Origin: Paenibacillus sp.
GTDB taxonomy: Bacteria; Bacillota; Bacilli; Paenibacillales; YIM-B00363
DNA length: 64,000 bases
Reading direction: 5' to 3'
Assembly: GCF_031177825.1 (NCBI RefSeq)
Contig: NZ_JAPSKE010000017.1
Location: 62,001 to 126,000, forward strand
This document shows positions 7,075 to 16,757 of this stretch, piece by piece (the first letter of the stretch is position 1; each line of letters begins with the position of its first letter). The position numbers were made by a program, and so were the translations under genes. A model generated the notes under the pieces. That model saw only the letters and a list, made by a program, of their open reading frames with translations, was not told the origin of the DNA and searched no databases.

Positions 7075-8793
7075 CTACTCGTATTTGCCGAAGTCGTCGT
7101 CGTCCAATCGGATTCTCGGTTTGCCGGATGCGGATGTCGCGGCGACCTCCGCCCGGGCGAACGCCGGCGCGAGCCGGGTCCGATTCGAATCGTGTCCCGC
7201 GTAAGCTTCGTAGCCGCCGAAGCCCATCGAAGACGTATTCCGCTTCAACCGGAACTTGCCGACCATTTCCTTCAGCTGCTCGGACTGGCCGGACAGCTCC
7301 TCGCTCGCCGCGGCGCACTCCTCGCTCGTCGCGGAGTTCGCCTGAATGACCTCCGATACTTGCGCGATGCCCTGGTTCGCTTGCAGAATGCCCGAGGCCT
7401 GCTCGTTCGAGGCGTTCGCGATCGACCCGACGAGGTCGGCCGCTTTGCCGACGCCGCCCACGATCTTCTCGAGCGCGGCCGCCGTATCGTTCGCGATTCT
7501 CGTGCCGGCCTCGACCTTCTTGATCGAGCCTTCGATCAGCGACGTCGTATCCTTCGCCGCGTTCGCGCTGCGCGCCGCGAGGTTCCGCACCTCTTCCGCG
7601 ACGACCGCGAAGCCCTTGCCGTGCTGCCCCGCCCGCGCCGCCTCGACCGCCGCGTTCAGCGCGAGGATGTTCGTCTGGAACGCGATCTCGTCGATCACCT
7701 TGATAATCTTGGAGATGTTGCCCGACGATTCGTTGATTTGCTCCATCGCCGCCAGCATCTCTTTCATCTGACCGTTGCCCTGCTCCGCGTCCTCGCTCGC
7801 CGATATCGCCAGCCGGTTCGCTTGTGCCGCGTTCGCCGCGTTTTGCTTCGTCTGCGACGCGATCTGCTCCATCGACGCCGTTAGCTGCTGAATCGAGGAC
7901 GCCTGCTCCGTCGAACCTTGCGACAGCTCCTGACTCGCTTCCGACACCTGACGGGAGCCCGAAGCGACTTGCTCCGATGCATTCGCGATGTTATGCAGCA
8001 CTTCGTTCATGCTGTCCGTCATCGCGCCGAACGCCTGCGCCAGCGTGCCGATCTCGTCCTTCGTCCGGATGTCGATGTCGACGTTCAGATCCCCGTCGGC
8101 CACCTTCCGCGACGCCTCGACGAGCGTCTGGATCGGGCGCACGACGAAGCCCGAAATCCAGGAACCTAGGCCCACGGCGAGGAGCATGGCAATCACGATG
8201 AGAGCGATCATGACGAGAGACGCTCGGTTCGCCACGACCGTATTTTCCTCTACCTTGAGCTTGGCTTGGCGCTCCAATTCGCTCATGAACCCTAACGCCG
8301 CGTCCGAAGTCAGCGATGCCTGTTCCGACAGCTTCCCGTATTGGAGCTCCATCGCTTTCACGTTCTCCCCGGCCAACGCGAGACGAACAACTTCTTGGTT
8401 TCCGGAGTGAAAGGCGGCGAACGCCGCTTCGAGGGACTCGTACAGCGTCCGACTCTCTTCGGCGGCCGCAACCGTCGCCTTCAACCGATCCATCATCGGC
8501 TCCATCTCGCCGTGCAGTTCCGATATGCGATCCGCGCGTTGTTGCCGATAGTTCGGATCATCCGACAGCAGCACGTCTCTTGCGGCGACGCGCATACTGT
8601 TGAACAGTTCCATCCAGCTGCCGAGAACCGCGATCGGCACCGTATTTTCCTCGTATAACTCCGTATCGCGGTCATCGATCGATTGGAAATTCACGATCGC
8701 GAAGATGCCGATCATGGCGGCGATGCACGCAACGATCGCGTACCCGAAGACGAGCTTGAGGCGAAGCCTAAGATTCAACAACCAATGGTTCAA
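7075..8793 (-). CDS. Methyl-accepting chemotaxis protein 1
   Basis: 572 residues: transmembrane helix at about 13-34, a periplasmic four-helix-bundle sensor, second helix at about 190-212, HAMP domain, and a long coiled-coil signalling domain with the conserved hairpin tip ([20 protein letters not shown]). The start is TTG 8793, preceded by AGGAGG. The cytoplasmic half is nearly identical to the two MCPs upstream, while the sensor domains differ, so these are tandem duplicates tuned to different inputs. The protein ends in a variable linker and the shared acidic tail DDDDFGKYE. Confidence 0.93.
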   Translation of the reverse strand: MNHWLLNLRLRLKLVFGYAIVACIAAMIGIFAIVNFQSIDDRDTELYEENTVPIAVLGSWMELFNSMRVAARDVLLSDDPNYRQQRADRISELHGEMEPMMDRLKATVAAAEESRTLYESLEAAFAAFHSGNQEVVRLALAGENVKAMELQYGKLSEQASLTSDAALGFMSELERQAKLKVEENTVVANRASLVMIALIVIAMLLAVGLGSWISGFVVRPIQTLVEASRKVADGDLNVDIDIRTKDEIGTLAQAFGAMTDSMNEVLHNIANASEQVASGSRQVSEASQELSQGSTEQASSIQQLTASMEQIASQTKQNAANAAQANRLAISASEDAEQGNGQMKEMLAAMEQINESSGNISKIIKVIDEIAFQTNILALNAAVEAARAGQHGKGFAVVAEEVRNLAARSANAAKDTTSLIEGSIKKVEAGTRIANDTAAALEKIVGGVGKAADLVGSIANASNEQASGILQANQGIAQVSEVIQANSATSEECAAASEELSGQSEQLKEMVGKFRLKRNTSSMGFGGYEAYAGHDSNRTRLAPAFARAEVAATSASGKPRIRLDDDDFGKYE

Positions 8794-8869
8794 GAGGATG
8801 ACCTCCTAAAGATGAATTCACGTCCTTGACTCATGCTCGAAATCGGACGAATTGAAAAGGCAGTCCGCC

Positions 8870-10585
8870 TCACTCGTATTTGCCGAAATCGTCGTCGTCC
8901 AACCGAATTCTCGGTTTGCCTGTCGCAGGCGCGGATGCCGCGGCGACCTCCGCCCGGGCGAACGCCGGCGCGAGCCGGGCCCGATTCGAATCGAGTCCCG
9001 CGTAAGCTTCGTAGCCGCCGAAGCCCATCGAAGACGTATTTCGCTTCAACCGGAACTTGCCGACCATCTCCTTCAGCTGTTCGGACTGGCCGGACAACTC
9101 CTCGCTCGCCGCGGCGCACTCCTCGCTCGTCGCGGAGTTCGCCTGTATGACCTCCGACACCTGCGCGATGCCCTGGTTCGCTTGCAGAATGCCCGCGGCT
9201 TGTTCGTTCGAGGCGTTCGCGATCGACCCGACGAGGTCGGCCGCCTTGCCGACGCCGCCCACGATCTTCTCGAGCGCGGCCGCCGTATCGTTCGCGATTC
9301 TCGTGCCGGCCTCGACCTTCTTGATCGAGCCTTCGATCAGCACCGTCGTCTCCTTCGCCGCGTTCGCGCTGCGCGCCGCGAGGTTCCGCACTTCCTCGGC
9401 GACGACGGCGAAGCCCTTGCCGTGCTGGCCCGCCCGTGCCGCCTCGACCGCCGCGTTGAGCGCGAGGATGTTCGTCTGGAATGCGATTTCGTCGATGACC
9501 TTAATAATCTTCGAGATGTTGCCCGACGATTCGTTGATTTGCTCCATCGCCGCCAGCATCTCTTTCATCTGGCTGTTCCCCTGGTCGGCGTCCGCGCTAG
9601 CCGACATCGCCAGCATATTCGCCTGTTCCGCGTTCGCCGCGTTCTGCTTCGTCTGCGACGCGATCTGCTCCATGGACGCCGTCAGCTGCTGGATCGAGGA
9701 CGCCTGCTCCGTCGAGCCCTGCGACAGCTCCTGACTCGCTTCCGACACCTGGCGGGAGCCCGAAGCGACCTGCTCCGACGCGTTCGCGATGTTATGCAGC
9801 ACCTCGTTCATGCTGTCCGTCATCGCGCCGAACGCCTGCGCCAGAATTCCGATTTCGTCCTTCGTCCGGATGTCGATGTCGACGTTCATATCCCCGTCGG
9901 CCACCTTCCGCGACGCGTCGACGAGCGTCTGAATCGGACGGCTGATCATACGGGAGATGGCGACGCCGAGCAGCATGGCGACGATAACGCCTAGAACGCT
10001 TAGGAATACCATGAGCATTATGAGTTTACTCGAGGATGCCGTGTTTTCGGCCACATCCTGTTCGGCAAGAGCCATATTCATTTGCATAATGCCCCGGCCG
10101 ATCTCGTTGACGGTTATATTTAGATCGTTGCCTTCCTGATACAATTGAATCGCACGGGCTTTGTCCCCGTCCAACACGGCCTGGAACGTGTTTTCCAAGT
10201 GTACGAAGTAGGTATTGAAAGTGTCGAACAACTTATTGTAGAGCTCCCGCTCCTCTTCGTTCGCGATCCCCTTGGCGTATTCCGCCAAAGAGGCGTCCAT
10301 CTGTCGTTTCAGTTCGTCGAACCGCTCTTTGCGGCTGATATGTACCTGGGGGTCGTCCAGAATGAGGGCATCGCGCAAAACGACCTTCATACTGGCGTAC
10401 TGCTCCAACCAGTTCCCTATATACGCGGTCGGCTTCGTATTATACTCATATGTGTCAGACAACCTGTTGGATAAGTTTGCCAAACTGATGGACCCGATCG
10501 CGCCGATGACGCCCGCCAGGACGGCGATAACGCCGAATGAAGCAAGTAACTTTTTGCTGATTCGTAGGTTGCGGAACCATTGCAT
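8870..10585 (-). CDS. Methyl-accepting chemotaxis protein 2
   Basis: 571 residues from ATG 10585. It has the same architecture as MCP1: N-terminal helix at about 11-33, four-helix-bundle sensor, second helix at about 190-212, HAMP, and a methyl-accepting coiled coil with the [20 protein letters not shown] tip. From HAMP onward it is almost the same protein as MCP1 (ending [16 protein letters not shown]). The sensor part is divergent (repeated Tyr/Asn/Glu in [20 protein letters not shown]). No ligand can be assigned. Confidence 0.93.
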   Translation of the reverse strand: MQWFRNLRISKKLLASFGVIAVLAGVIGAIGSISLANLSNRLSDTYEYNTKPTAYIGNWLEQYASMKVVLRDALILDDPQVHISRKERFDELKRQMDASLAEYAKGIANEEERELYNKLFDTFNTYFVHLENTFQAVLDGDKARAIQLYQEGNDLNITVNEIGRGIMQMNMALAEQDVAENTASSSKLIMLMVFLSVLGVIVAMLLGVAISRMISRPIQTLVDASRKVADGDMNVDIDIRTKDEIGILAQAFGAMTDSMNEVLHNIANASEQVASGSRQVSEASQELSQGSTEQASSIQQLTASMEQIASQTKQNAANAEQANMLAMSASADADQGNSQMKEMLAAMEQINESSGNISKIIKVIDEIAFQTNILALNAAVEAARAGQHGKGFAVVAEEVRNLAARSANAAKETTVLIEGSIKKVEAGTRIANDTAAALEKIVGGVGKAADLVGSIANASNEQAAGILQANQGIAQVSEVIQANSATSEECAAASEELSGQSEQLKEMVGKFRLKRNTSSMGFGGYEAYAGLDSNRARLAPAFARAEVAAASAPATGKPRIRLDDDDFGKYE

Positions 10586-10624
10586 GGGATGGACGCTCCT
10601 CTTGAGTTTGATGTGGATCGAATG

Positions 10625-12337
10625 TTATTCGTACTTCCCGAAATCGTCGTCTTCCCAGCGGATCTTCGGCTTCCCGGATAAGGATGCGGCGACCTCCGCT
10701 CGAGCGAGCGCCGGCATAACCCGCGCGCGCCCCGTTGCGCCTACGCCCGCATAAGCATCGAACCCGCCGAAGCCCGCCGAAGACGCGTTGCGCTTCAAGC
10801 GGAACTTGCCGACCATCTCCTTCAGCTGCTCCGACTGGCCGGACAGCTCCTCGCTCGCCGCCGCGCACTGCTCGCTCGTCGCGGAGTTCGCTTGGATCAC
10901 CGCCGACACCTGCGCGATGCCCTGGTTCGCCTGCTCGATGCCTGACGCTTGTTCGTTCGAGGCGCTCGCGATCGATCCGACGAGCTGGGCCGCATGGCTG
11001 ACGCCGCCCACGATCTTCTCGAGCGCGACCGCCGTGTCGTTCGCAATTCGCGTACCGACTTCTACCTTCTTGATCGAACCTTCGATCAGCACCGTCGTCT
11101 CCTTGGCCGCGTCCGCGCTGCGCGCCGCGAGATTCCGCACTTCTTCGGCGACGACCGCGAAGCCCTTGCCGTGCTGTCCGGCCCGCGCCGCCTCGACCGC
11201 CGCGTTCAACGCGAGGATGTTCGTTTGGAACGCGATTTCGTCGATGACCTTAATAATCTTCGAGATATTGCCCGACGACTCGTTGATTTGCTCCATCGCG
11301 GACAGCATCTCTTTCATTTGCCGATTGCCCTGCAATGCGTCCTCGCTTGCCGACAGCGCCAACTCGTTCGCCTGCTCCGCGCTTACAGCGTTTCGTTTCG
11401 TCTGCGAAGCGATCTGCTCCATCGACGCCGTCAGTTGCTGAATGGATGACGCCTGCTCGGTCGAGCCCTGCGACAGCCCCTGACTCGCTTCCGACACTTG
11501 GCGGGAGCCCGAAGCGACCTGCTCCGACGCATTCGAGATATTATGAAGCACCTCGTTCATGCTGTCCGTCATCGCGGCGAACGACTGCGCGAGCATGCCG
11601 ATCTCGTCTTTCGTTCGGATGTCGATCGTCACGTTCAGGTCTCCGTCGGTTACCTTCCGCGACGCCTCGACGAGCGTCTGCACCGGGCGGGCGATCATGC
11701 GGGCGATTAGGAGACCCAGCGCGATCGCGAGCGCCATAGCGACGACGATCAAGACGAGCATAACCCACGTCGCCCGATTTCCGGTATCGAGGTTTACAGA
11801 CAGCTTCTCGTCGGCCTGTCGCGATTTGACCTCCATTAAATCTTCCGTTGCACGCGTCACCGTCGACGTTAGCTCAAGCATCTGATATAACTGATCCCAG
11901 CCTTGTTCGCTTTGTCCCGCCAAGCCTAACCGAGCAGCTTCCAGCGTACCCTCGTAATACTGATCGAACGCTCCGTTGAGCGTTCGATAATGGTTACGAA
12001 CCTCGTCACTGCGGATCGACGCTTCGAATTCCGCCAACAACGGTTCCATATCTTCGAACAGTTCCACGACCCTGTCCGCCCGTTCCTGTTTGTACGCCGG
12101 ATCGTCCGACAGGAGGACATCTCGTACCGCCACCCGAGTGTTTTGATAGAGTCCGGACCACTGACCGAGCAAAACCACCGGTCTCGTATTCACTTCATAC
12201 ATTTCTTTATCCCGCGTCGTGATATCCTTCAAATTTACAATCGCGAACACGCCGACCACACCGGCGATGACGGCGACGACGACGAAAGCGGAAACCAACT
12301 TATGTCGAAGCTTCATGTTCAAGAACCAGCGCCTCAT
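10625..12337 (-). CDS. Methyl-accepting chemotaxis protein 3
   Basis: 570 residues from ATG 12337, the first of the three tandem receptors after cheW. It has an N-terminal helix (about 11-32), a four-helix-bundle sensor, a second helix (about 190-211), HAMP and a signalling coiled coil like MCP1 and MCP2. The C-terminus is [16 protein letters not shown], so the last eight residues (DDDFGKYE) match the other two exactly after a variable linker. It is the most divergent of the three. Confidence 0.93.
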   Translation of the reverse strand: MRRWFLNMKLRHKLVSAFVVVAVIAGVVGVFAIVNLKDITTRDKEMYEVNTRPVVLLGQWSGLYQNTRVAVRDVLLSDDPAYKQERADRVVELFEDMEPLLAEFEASIRSDEVRNHYRTLNGAFDQYYEGTLEAARLGLAGQSEQGWDQLYQMLELTSTVTRATEDLMEVKSRQADEKLSVNLDTGNRATWVMLVLIVVAMALAIALGLLIARMIARPVQTLVEASRKVTDGDLNVTIDIRTKDEIGMLAQSFAAMTDSMNEVLHNISNASEQVASGSRQVSEASQGLSQGSTEQASSIQQLTASMEQIASQTKRNAVSAEQANELALSASEDALQGNRQMKEMLSAMEQINESSGNISKIIKVIDEIAFQTNILALNAAVEAARAGQHGKGFAVVAEEVRNLAARSADAAKETTVLIEGSIKKVEVGTRIANDTAVALEKIVGGVSHAAQLVGSIASASNEQASGIEQANQGIAQVSAVIQANSATSEQCAAASEELSGQSEQLKEMVGKFRLKRNASSAGFGGFDAYAGVGATGRARVMPALARAEVAASLSGKPKIRWEDDDFGKYE

Positions 12338-12362
12338 CCGAATACCTCCTGCGTTCGAAATA

Positions 12363-12854
12363 TTACCCGTTCGACTTGATCTGCTGCAGATCGTCGTCGC
12401 CGATCAGCTTCGAGCAATCCAGCAGCAGCTTCACGCTGCCGTTCACCTTGCCGATGCCGCGGATGTACCGCTGGCTCGTCTGGTTCATGTTCGGCGGGTC
12501 GACGATGTCGCCGTCCGCGATGTTCAGTACCTCGGCGACGCTGTCCACGATCAGGCCGATCGTGACGTCTTCGAAGTGAATCACGATGATGCAAGTCCGA
12601 TCATTGTATTCCCGCACCGGCTTCTGGAACCGGAGCCGCACGTCCATGACGGGAATGATCGTGCCTCGGAGGTTGATGATCCCTTTCATATAGACAGGCA
12701 CTTCCGGCACGACCGTGATCGGCTGCAGGTTGATGATTTCCGTTACGTACTTGATTTCGATGCCGTACTCTTCCGTCCCCAAGACGAAGGTCAGAAACTT
12801 CCCCTTTTGGGTATCCTCTTCCATAGACGCTTGATCCAAAATGATGTCCGACAT
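12363..12854 (-). CDS. cheW: CheW coupling protein
   Basis: 163 residues with the CheW SH3-like fold: [36 protein letters not shown], and the receptor-contact region [11 protein letters not shown]. It links MCPs to CheA at the membrane array. It sits between cheA and the first MCP gene in the leftward operon, 15 bases after the cheA stop. Confidence 0.95.
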   Translation of the reverse strand: MSDIILDQASMEEDTQKGKFLTFVLGTEEYGIEIKYVTEIINLQPITVVPEVPVYMKGIINLRGTIIPVMDVRLRFQKPVREYNDRTCIIVIHFEDVTIGLIVDSVAEVLNIADGDIVDPPNMNQTSQRYIRGIGKVNGSVKLLLDCSKLIGDDDLQQIKSNG

Positions 12855-12869
12855 GTCGTCGTCTCCTCT

Positions 12870-14930
12870 CTAGGCTGCAGGCTGCAGCAATCCGGATATG
12901 TCCAAAATCAAGCTGATGCTCCCGTCGCCGAGCAAGGTGCACCCCGATACGCCGTTGATCTTCTTCAAGATCGGCGGCAGCGACTTCACTACGACCTGCT
13001 GCTTGCCGAGCAGCTCGTCGGCGAAGATACAGACGGCTTCATCCTCATACTCCACCATGAGCATGACGCCTCGGTCGAGCGCCTTCACGTCGGTGTGCAG
13101 CGCATAACGTTCGTACAAGCGAAGCACCTGATGGCATCTGCCGCGAATGAGCAGCATCTCGTTGCCGTCCGGATCGCGAATGATCTCTTCGTCGTTCACC
13201 CGGAACGATTCCCGGATCGAGCCGGTCGGCACCGTAAACCGGGATTCGCCGACTTTGATCGTCATGCCGTCGATGATGGCGAGCGTCAGCGGAATTTTCA
13301 CGACGACCGAGGTTCCCTTGCCGAGAGCGCTCTCGACGTGAATCGTGCCGCCGAGCGCCTGAATGTTCTTGTTCGCGACGTCCATCCCGACGCCCCGTCC
13401 GGAATATTCGGTGACCGCTTCCTTCGTCGAGAAGCCCGGCAGGAAAATCATGGAGTAGATTTCCCGTTCGCTGTACTCCTCCTCGGCCTTATGCAGCAAG
13501 CCGTTCGCTTTCGCCTTCGCCAAAATGTTGTCTTTATTAAGACCTCTTCCGTCGTCGCGAATCGTGATCCACACTTCGCCGCCGGCGTTCCTCGCTTCGA
13601 GCCACACCGCGCCCTGCGCCGGCTTCCCCGCCGCCGCTCGCTCTTCCGCCGCCTCCAAGCCGTGGTCGACGCAATTGCGGATCATATGCATGAGCGGATC
13701 GGACAGATGCTCGATAATGCTCTTGTCGACCTCGGTTTCCTGTCCTGCAATATGTAAGGCTACATCCTTATTCAGCTTCTTCGACATGTCGCGCACGATG
13801 CGGTTCATTTTCTGGAACGTCGCCGTCAGCGGCACCATCCGGATCGACATGACGACGTCCTGCAGCTCTCCGGTAATTTTCCTCAGCTGTCTCGCCGCCT
13901 TCAGGAACTGATCCAGCTGCAGCCCTTGCAGCTCCGGATGTTCCGTGACCATCGCCTCGGAAATCACGAGCTCGCCGACCAAATCCATCAGCTTGTCCAT
14001 CTTCTCGACGTTGACGCTGAGGAAGTGACTCTGCGAGCTCTGGATCGACTCCTGCGCCGCTTGCATGGCGGGCGTAGGCGCCGGCGTCTTGATTTCCGCA
14101 GACGGCTTCGCGCCCTGTTGCGGTTCAGCCTCGATCGTCTCCGACGCGGCGGCGACCGTCGTCAGGTCCACTTTGCTGATATAGCTGGAGCCCGCGAAAA
14201 ACTCGATCAGTTCGTCGTATCCCTGCGGGGATGAGAACTCGATGCGGAACCCGTCCCGACGAATCCGCTCGGAGCTGCCTTCGTGGTTCGTCATGATGTC
14301 CTCGGGCTCGTAGCCGAAAATGTCCGCGTTGTCCTTCAAGTTGTGAACGACCGTGAAGCAGCGGATATTTTCCATGCCGCAATCCTCGTCGAACCGGAGA
14401 ACCGCTTCGTACACCGTCGTCCCCGGCTCCGCGCGGTCCGGTCGAGCCGATTCCGCCTGCGGTTGCCGCTCGCCGGTTTCGCGAGGCGCATCCGACGGCG
14501 CGACCTTGCCGCCGCTTCCCTGTTCTTTCAAATGGTGTATGTACGCCTTCACGTCGGCGACGAGCTCCGAGAAGTGGTCCTTCGTCTCTTCCCCGCGGTC
14601 GATCTTCCGCAGCTCGCTCTTCATCGCGTCGGACACCGACAGGACGAGATCGGTCAGCGACGTCGGGTCGTCGATCGCAGACGGATGCTCCCGCAAATAA
14701 TGAAACAGATCCTCCGCGTAATGGGTCAGCTCCGAAATATGGTTATACATCATCATGGCCGAGGAGCCTTTGATCGTGTGCATGACGCGGAAAATTTGGT
14801 TGATTTGCTCGAGCGTCATCGCGCCGCAGCGTTCGACGTCGAGAATCGTCTGCTCGAGCTGTTCGATTAATTGATTAGATTCGTATAGGAACATCTCGAA
14901 CATCGGCTCGCGTTTGCCTTGTTCCATCAT
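12870..14930 (-). CDS. cheA: CheA chemosensory histidine kinase
   Basis: 686 residues with the full CheA layout: HPt domain (phospho-His51 in MHTIKGSSAMM), a CheY/CheB-docking P2 domain at about 180-270, P3 dimerisation helices, P4 kinase domain (N box HMIRNCVDHGLE, DDGRGL, SGRGVGMDV) and a C-terminal CheW-like P5. It would phosphorylate CheB; no CheY is encoded in the window. I start at ATG 14930, 10 bases after the TetR stop; an adjacent ATG at 14927 is equally possible. The start is weakly supported because only GGGGTGA lies upstream. Confidence 0.94.
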   Translation of the reverse strand: MMEQGKREPMFEMFLYESNQLIEQLEQTILDVERCGAMTLEQINQIFRVMHTIKGSSAMMMYNHISELTHYAEDLFHYLREHPSAIDDPTSLTDLVLSVSDAMKSELRKIDRGEETKDHFSELVADVKAYIHHLKEQGSGGKVAPSDAPRETGERQPQAESARPDRAEPGTTVYEAVLRFDEDCGMENIRCFTVVHNLKDNADIFGYEPEDIMTNHEGSSERIRRDGFRIEFSSPQGYDELIEFFAGSSYISKVDLTTVAAASETIEAEPQQGAKPSAEIKTPAPTPAMQAAQESIQSSQSHFLSVNVEKMDKLMDLVGELVISEAMVTEHPELQGLQLDQFLKAARQLRKITGELQDVVMSIRMVPLTATFQKMNRIVRDMSKKLNKDVALHIAGQETEVDKSIIEHLSDPLMHMIRNCVDHGLEAAEERAAAGKPAQGAVWLEARNAGGEVWITIRDDGRGLNKDNILAKAKANGLLHKAEEEYSEREIYSMIFLPGFSTKEAVTEYSGRGVGMDVANKNIQALGGTIHVESALGKGTSVVVKIPLTLAIIDGMTIKVGESRFTVPTGSIRESFRVNDEEIIRDPDGNEMLLIRGRCHQVLRLYERYALHTDVKALDRGVMLMVEYEDEAVCIFADELLGKQQVVVKSLPPILKKINGVSGCTLLGDGSISLILDISGLLQPAA

Positions 14931-14940
14931 CGGTTTCGGT

Positions 14941-15531
14941 TCACCCCGTCTTTTCTGTTGCGAGTCGCAGCAGCATCCCAATGGCCGCCGCGGTTCGCTC
15001 TTGCAAGGAGAAGGCGCACCCGCATCCTCTCCATTCGTACACTTGAGAGAAGAAGGCGCTCCAGAGGATGGAGCTGAACAGGTCCGGATCTATGTCCCGT
15101 CGCAACGCCCCTTCCTCCCGCGCTCGGCGCAGCAATCCTTCCACCGTCGTCTTCCGAAACGAATATATTCCGGCGGTCGTCTCCGCCATTGCAGCGTCGT
15201 ACTGCATCGAATCGAACGCGTTCATAATGGAGGAGATCGCCGGGTACTCTTCATAATAGGCCGCCATCCGCCCCAGGAGCGAAACGATCGATTCGAACGG
15301 GCTCAGCTCGAGGTCGCCGATCGACTTCACGAAGCTGTGGTCGAACTTCGCGTAATACGCGACGACGGCGGCGACGACCTCGTCCCGATTTTTGAAGTGG
15401 CGGTAAATCGCCGCCTCCGAAATGCCCTCCCGCTTCGCGATTTCCCGTGTCGTCAGTCCTTGAAATCCCATCTCGTGTACGATGTCGATCGCCTTCAGCG
15501 TTATGCTTTTTTTGCGAGGCGAACCTAGCAT
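14941..15531 (-). CDS. TetR-family regulator heading the chemosensory operon
   Basis: 196 residues with a TetR N-terminal HTH (TLKAIDIVHEMGFQGLTTRE, then EGISEAAIYRHFKNRDEVV) and an all-helical ligand-binding domain. It is the first gene of the operon and ends 10 bases before cheA, so its level is tied to the whole array. A palindrome and a good promoter lie just upstream, which suggests it represses the operon that contains it. The ligand is unknown. Confidence 0.9.
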   Translation of the reverse strand: MLGSPRKKSITLKAIDIVHEMGFQGLTTREIAKREGISEAAIYRHFKNRDEVVAAVVAYYAKFDHSFVKSIGDLELSPFESIVSLLGRMAAYYEEYPAISSIMNAFDSMQYDAAMAETTAGIYSFRKTTVEGLLRRAREEGALRRDIDPDLFSSILWSAFFSQVYEWRGCGCAFSLQERTAAAIGMLLRLATEKTG

Positions 15532-15552
15532 TGCCCCACCTCCGAACCCAAT

Positions 15553-15572
15553 GTTAGTAAACGGTCACTAAC
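15553..15572. promoter_or_regulatory. TetR-type operator of the chemosensory operon
   Basis: GTTAGTAAACGGTCACTAAC has perfect 6-bp arms (GTTAGT/ACTAAC) around 8 bp, like many TetR-family operators. It covers the predicted transcription start, 21 bp upstream of the TetR ATG. Confidence 0.68.
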
Positions 15573-15583
15573 TTGAAATTAAG

Positions 15584-15611
15584 AATATATCCCTAGGTCG
15601 AAAGTCGTCAA
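15584..15611 (-). promoter_or_regulatory. Promoter of the TetR-che operon
   Basis: On the minus strand TTGACG (15611-15606), 16-bp spacer, TATATT (15589-15584). A 14-bp perfect palindrome TTGACGCGCGTCAA lies just upstream at 15618-15631 and may be a second regulatory site. Confidence 0.55.
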
Positions 15612-15678
15612 TTTATGTTGACGCGCGTCAAATATCGTCGAATGCTGTCTTTAATAGACGCGTGCGAAATGGAATGCC

Positions 15679-15714
15679 AAAAAAGCCGTCCCGGTCCTAG
15701 ACCGGCGACGGCTT
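15679..15714 (-). terminator. Intrinsic terminator of the small gene at 15811
   Basis: Leftward, AGCCGTCGCCGGT pairs with ACCGGGACGGCT (one bulge) and is followed by six T residues. Confidence 0.8.
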
Positions 15715-15810
15715 CTCCCCTTCTCCCCCGAACATGTCGACGAACGCAAAAAAACTCCCCTGTCTCGACAACGGGAAGCCTTATGTGATGCGAATCATGC
15801 GGTTAGCGAA

Positions 15811-16041
15811 TCAATATAACGATAACGCGATCGAATCTTGTTCGTCGAACGTATGCAAGATCGCGTCGGAATCGACGATTTCGATGCTGATTAAGGAATC
15901 GAGCGATTGCTTGATCGCTTTGCGGCCGTTCACGGACTTGGCTTTCAGGGCGTGGGAGAGAAGCTTGATTTTCTTCGTGCCCTGCACCTCGTCGGAATAC
16001 ACCGGTACGATCCTCTCTTGGACTTCTATAAATGTGCGCAT
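15811..16041 (-). CDS. Hypothetical small protein (76 aa)
   Basis: The frame encodes 76 residues beginning MRTFIEVQERIVPVYSDEVQ. ATG 16041 has GGGAG eight bases upstream, and an intrinsic terminator follows, so it is a complete single-gene unit. I do not recognise a family. The composition is mixed alpha/beta, soluble and without cysteines. Upstream lies a perfect inverted repeat CATGAA-TTT-TTCATG at 16103-16117 that could be an operator. Confidence 0.65.
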   Translation of the reverse strand: MRTFIEVQERIVPVYSDEVQGTKKIKLLSHALKAKSVNGRKAIKQSLDSLISIEIVDSDAILHTFDEQDSIALSLY

Positions 16042-16102
16042 TCCATCATCTCCCAATTCACAACGCTATGAAGATAATGATACACGATGAAGCTTAAAAT
16101 TG

Positions 16103-16117
16103 CATGAATTTTTCATG
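16103..16117. promoter_or_regulatory. Inverted repeat upstream of the 76-aa gene
   Basis: CATGAATTTTTCATG has perfect 6-bp arms and lies upstream of a possible -10 (TATCAT, minus strand 16082-16077). The regulator is unknown. Confidence 0.35.
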
Positions 16118-16154
16118 ACAAAACCGCAACATTCTCTTCCTTTCTTCCCTTTTC

Positions 16155-16757
16155 TCAAATCCATCCCTGTTTTCGCGCTTTCGCCGCCGCTTCGACGCGA
16201 TTGTCGACGCCCAGCTTGCCGATCAGCTCCGACATGTAGTTGCGCACCGTCCCATGCGACAGAAACAGCCGCTTCGCGATCGCCGACGAGGACAAGCCTT
16301 GTTCGGCGAGCAGCAGAATGTCCCGTTCCCGCGGAGTAAGCGGATTCGGCGCCTCCCATGCGGCGAACGTCAGCTCGGGACTGAGCGCCCGGCCGCCTCC
16401 ATGCACCTTCCGGATGGCGTCCGCCAGCTCTTCGCTCGAGCCGTCCTTCAGCACGTAACCGGCGACGCCCGCAGCGAGGGCGCGCTGCAAATACCCCGGA
16501 CGGGCGAATGTCGTCAGCATGAGCACGCGGCTCGGCAGCCCTTCGTCCCGGATCGCTTCGGCGACCTCGAGCCCGCTGAGCAGCGGCATCTCCACGTCCA
16601 GAACGCAAACGTCCGGCCGAAGCTCGCGCACGAGCGAGAGCGCCTTCTTGCCGTCTTCGCCTTCCCCGACGATCGACAAATCGTCCTCCATATTCAATAA
16701 AGCGGCCAACGCGCCGCGAAGCATCCGTTGGTCTTCCGCCAACACGACTCGAATCAT
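16155..16757 (-). CDS. DesR/YvfU-like LuxR-type response regulator
   Basis: 200 residues: receiver domain with acidic pocket (AEDQ) and phospho-acceptor Asp54 (LDVEMP), then a LuxR/GerE HTH at about 135-195 (LTPRERDILLLAEQGLSSSA, LFLSHGTVRNYMSELI). The start overlaps the kinase stop by 4 bases (16754-16757), so the two are translationally coupled. It probably controls the ABC transporter genes at the head of the same operon. The closest layout I know is B. subtilis yvfR-yvfS-yvfT-yvfU. Confidence 0.93.
   Translation of the reverse strand: MIRVVLAEDQRMLRGALAALLNMEDDLSIVGEGEDGKKALSLVRELRPDVCVLDVEMPLLSGLEVAEAIRDEGLPSRVLMLTTFARPGYLQRALAAGVAGYVLKDGSSEELADAIRKVHGGGRALSPELTFAAWEAPNPLTPRERDILLLAEQGLSSSAIAKRLFLSHGTVRNYMSELIGKLGVDNRVEAAAKARKQGWI

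Noticed and set aside
12219..13757. Plus-strand frame opposite cheA and cheW
   Set aside because: No ribosome-binding site or domain, and the CheA/CheW motifs are unambiguous.
16066..16608. 180-codon minus-strand frame overlapping the DesR-like regulator
   Set aside because: Arg/Ala-rich frame-shifted shadow of the response regulator.
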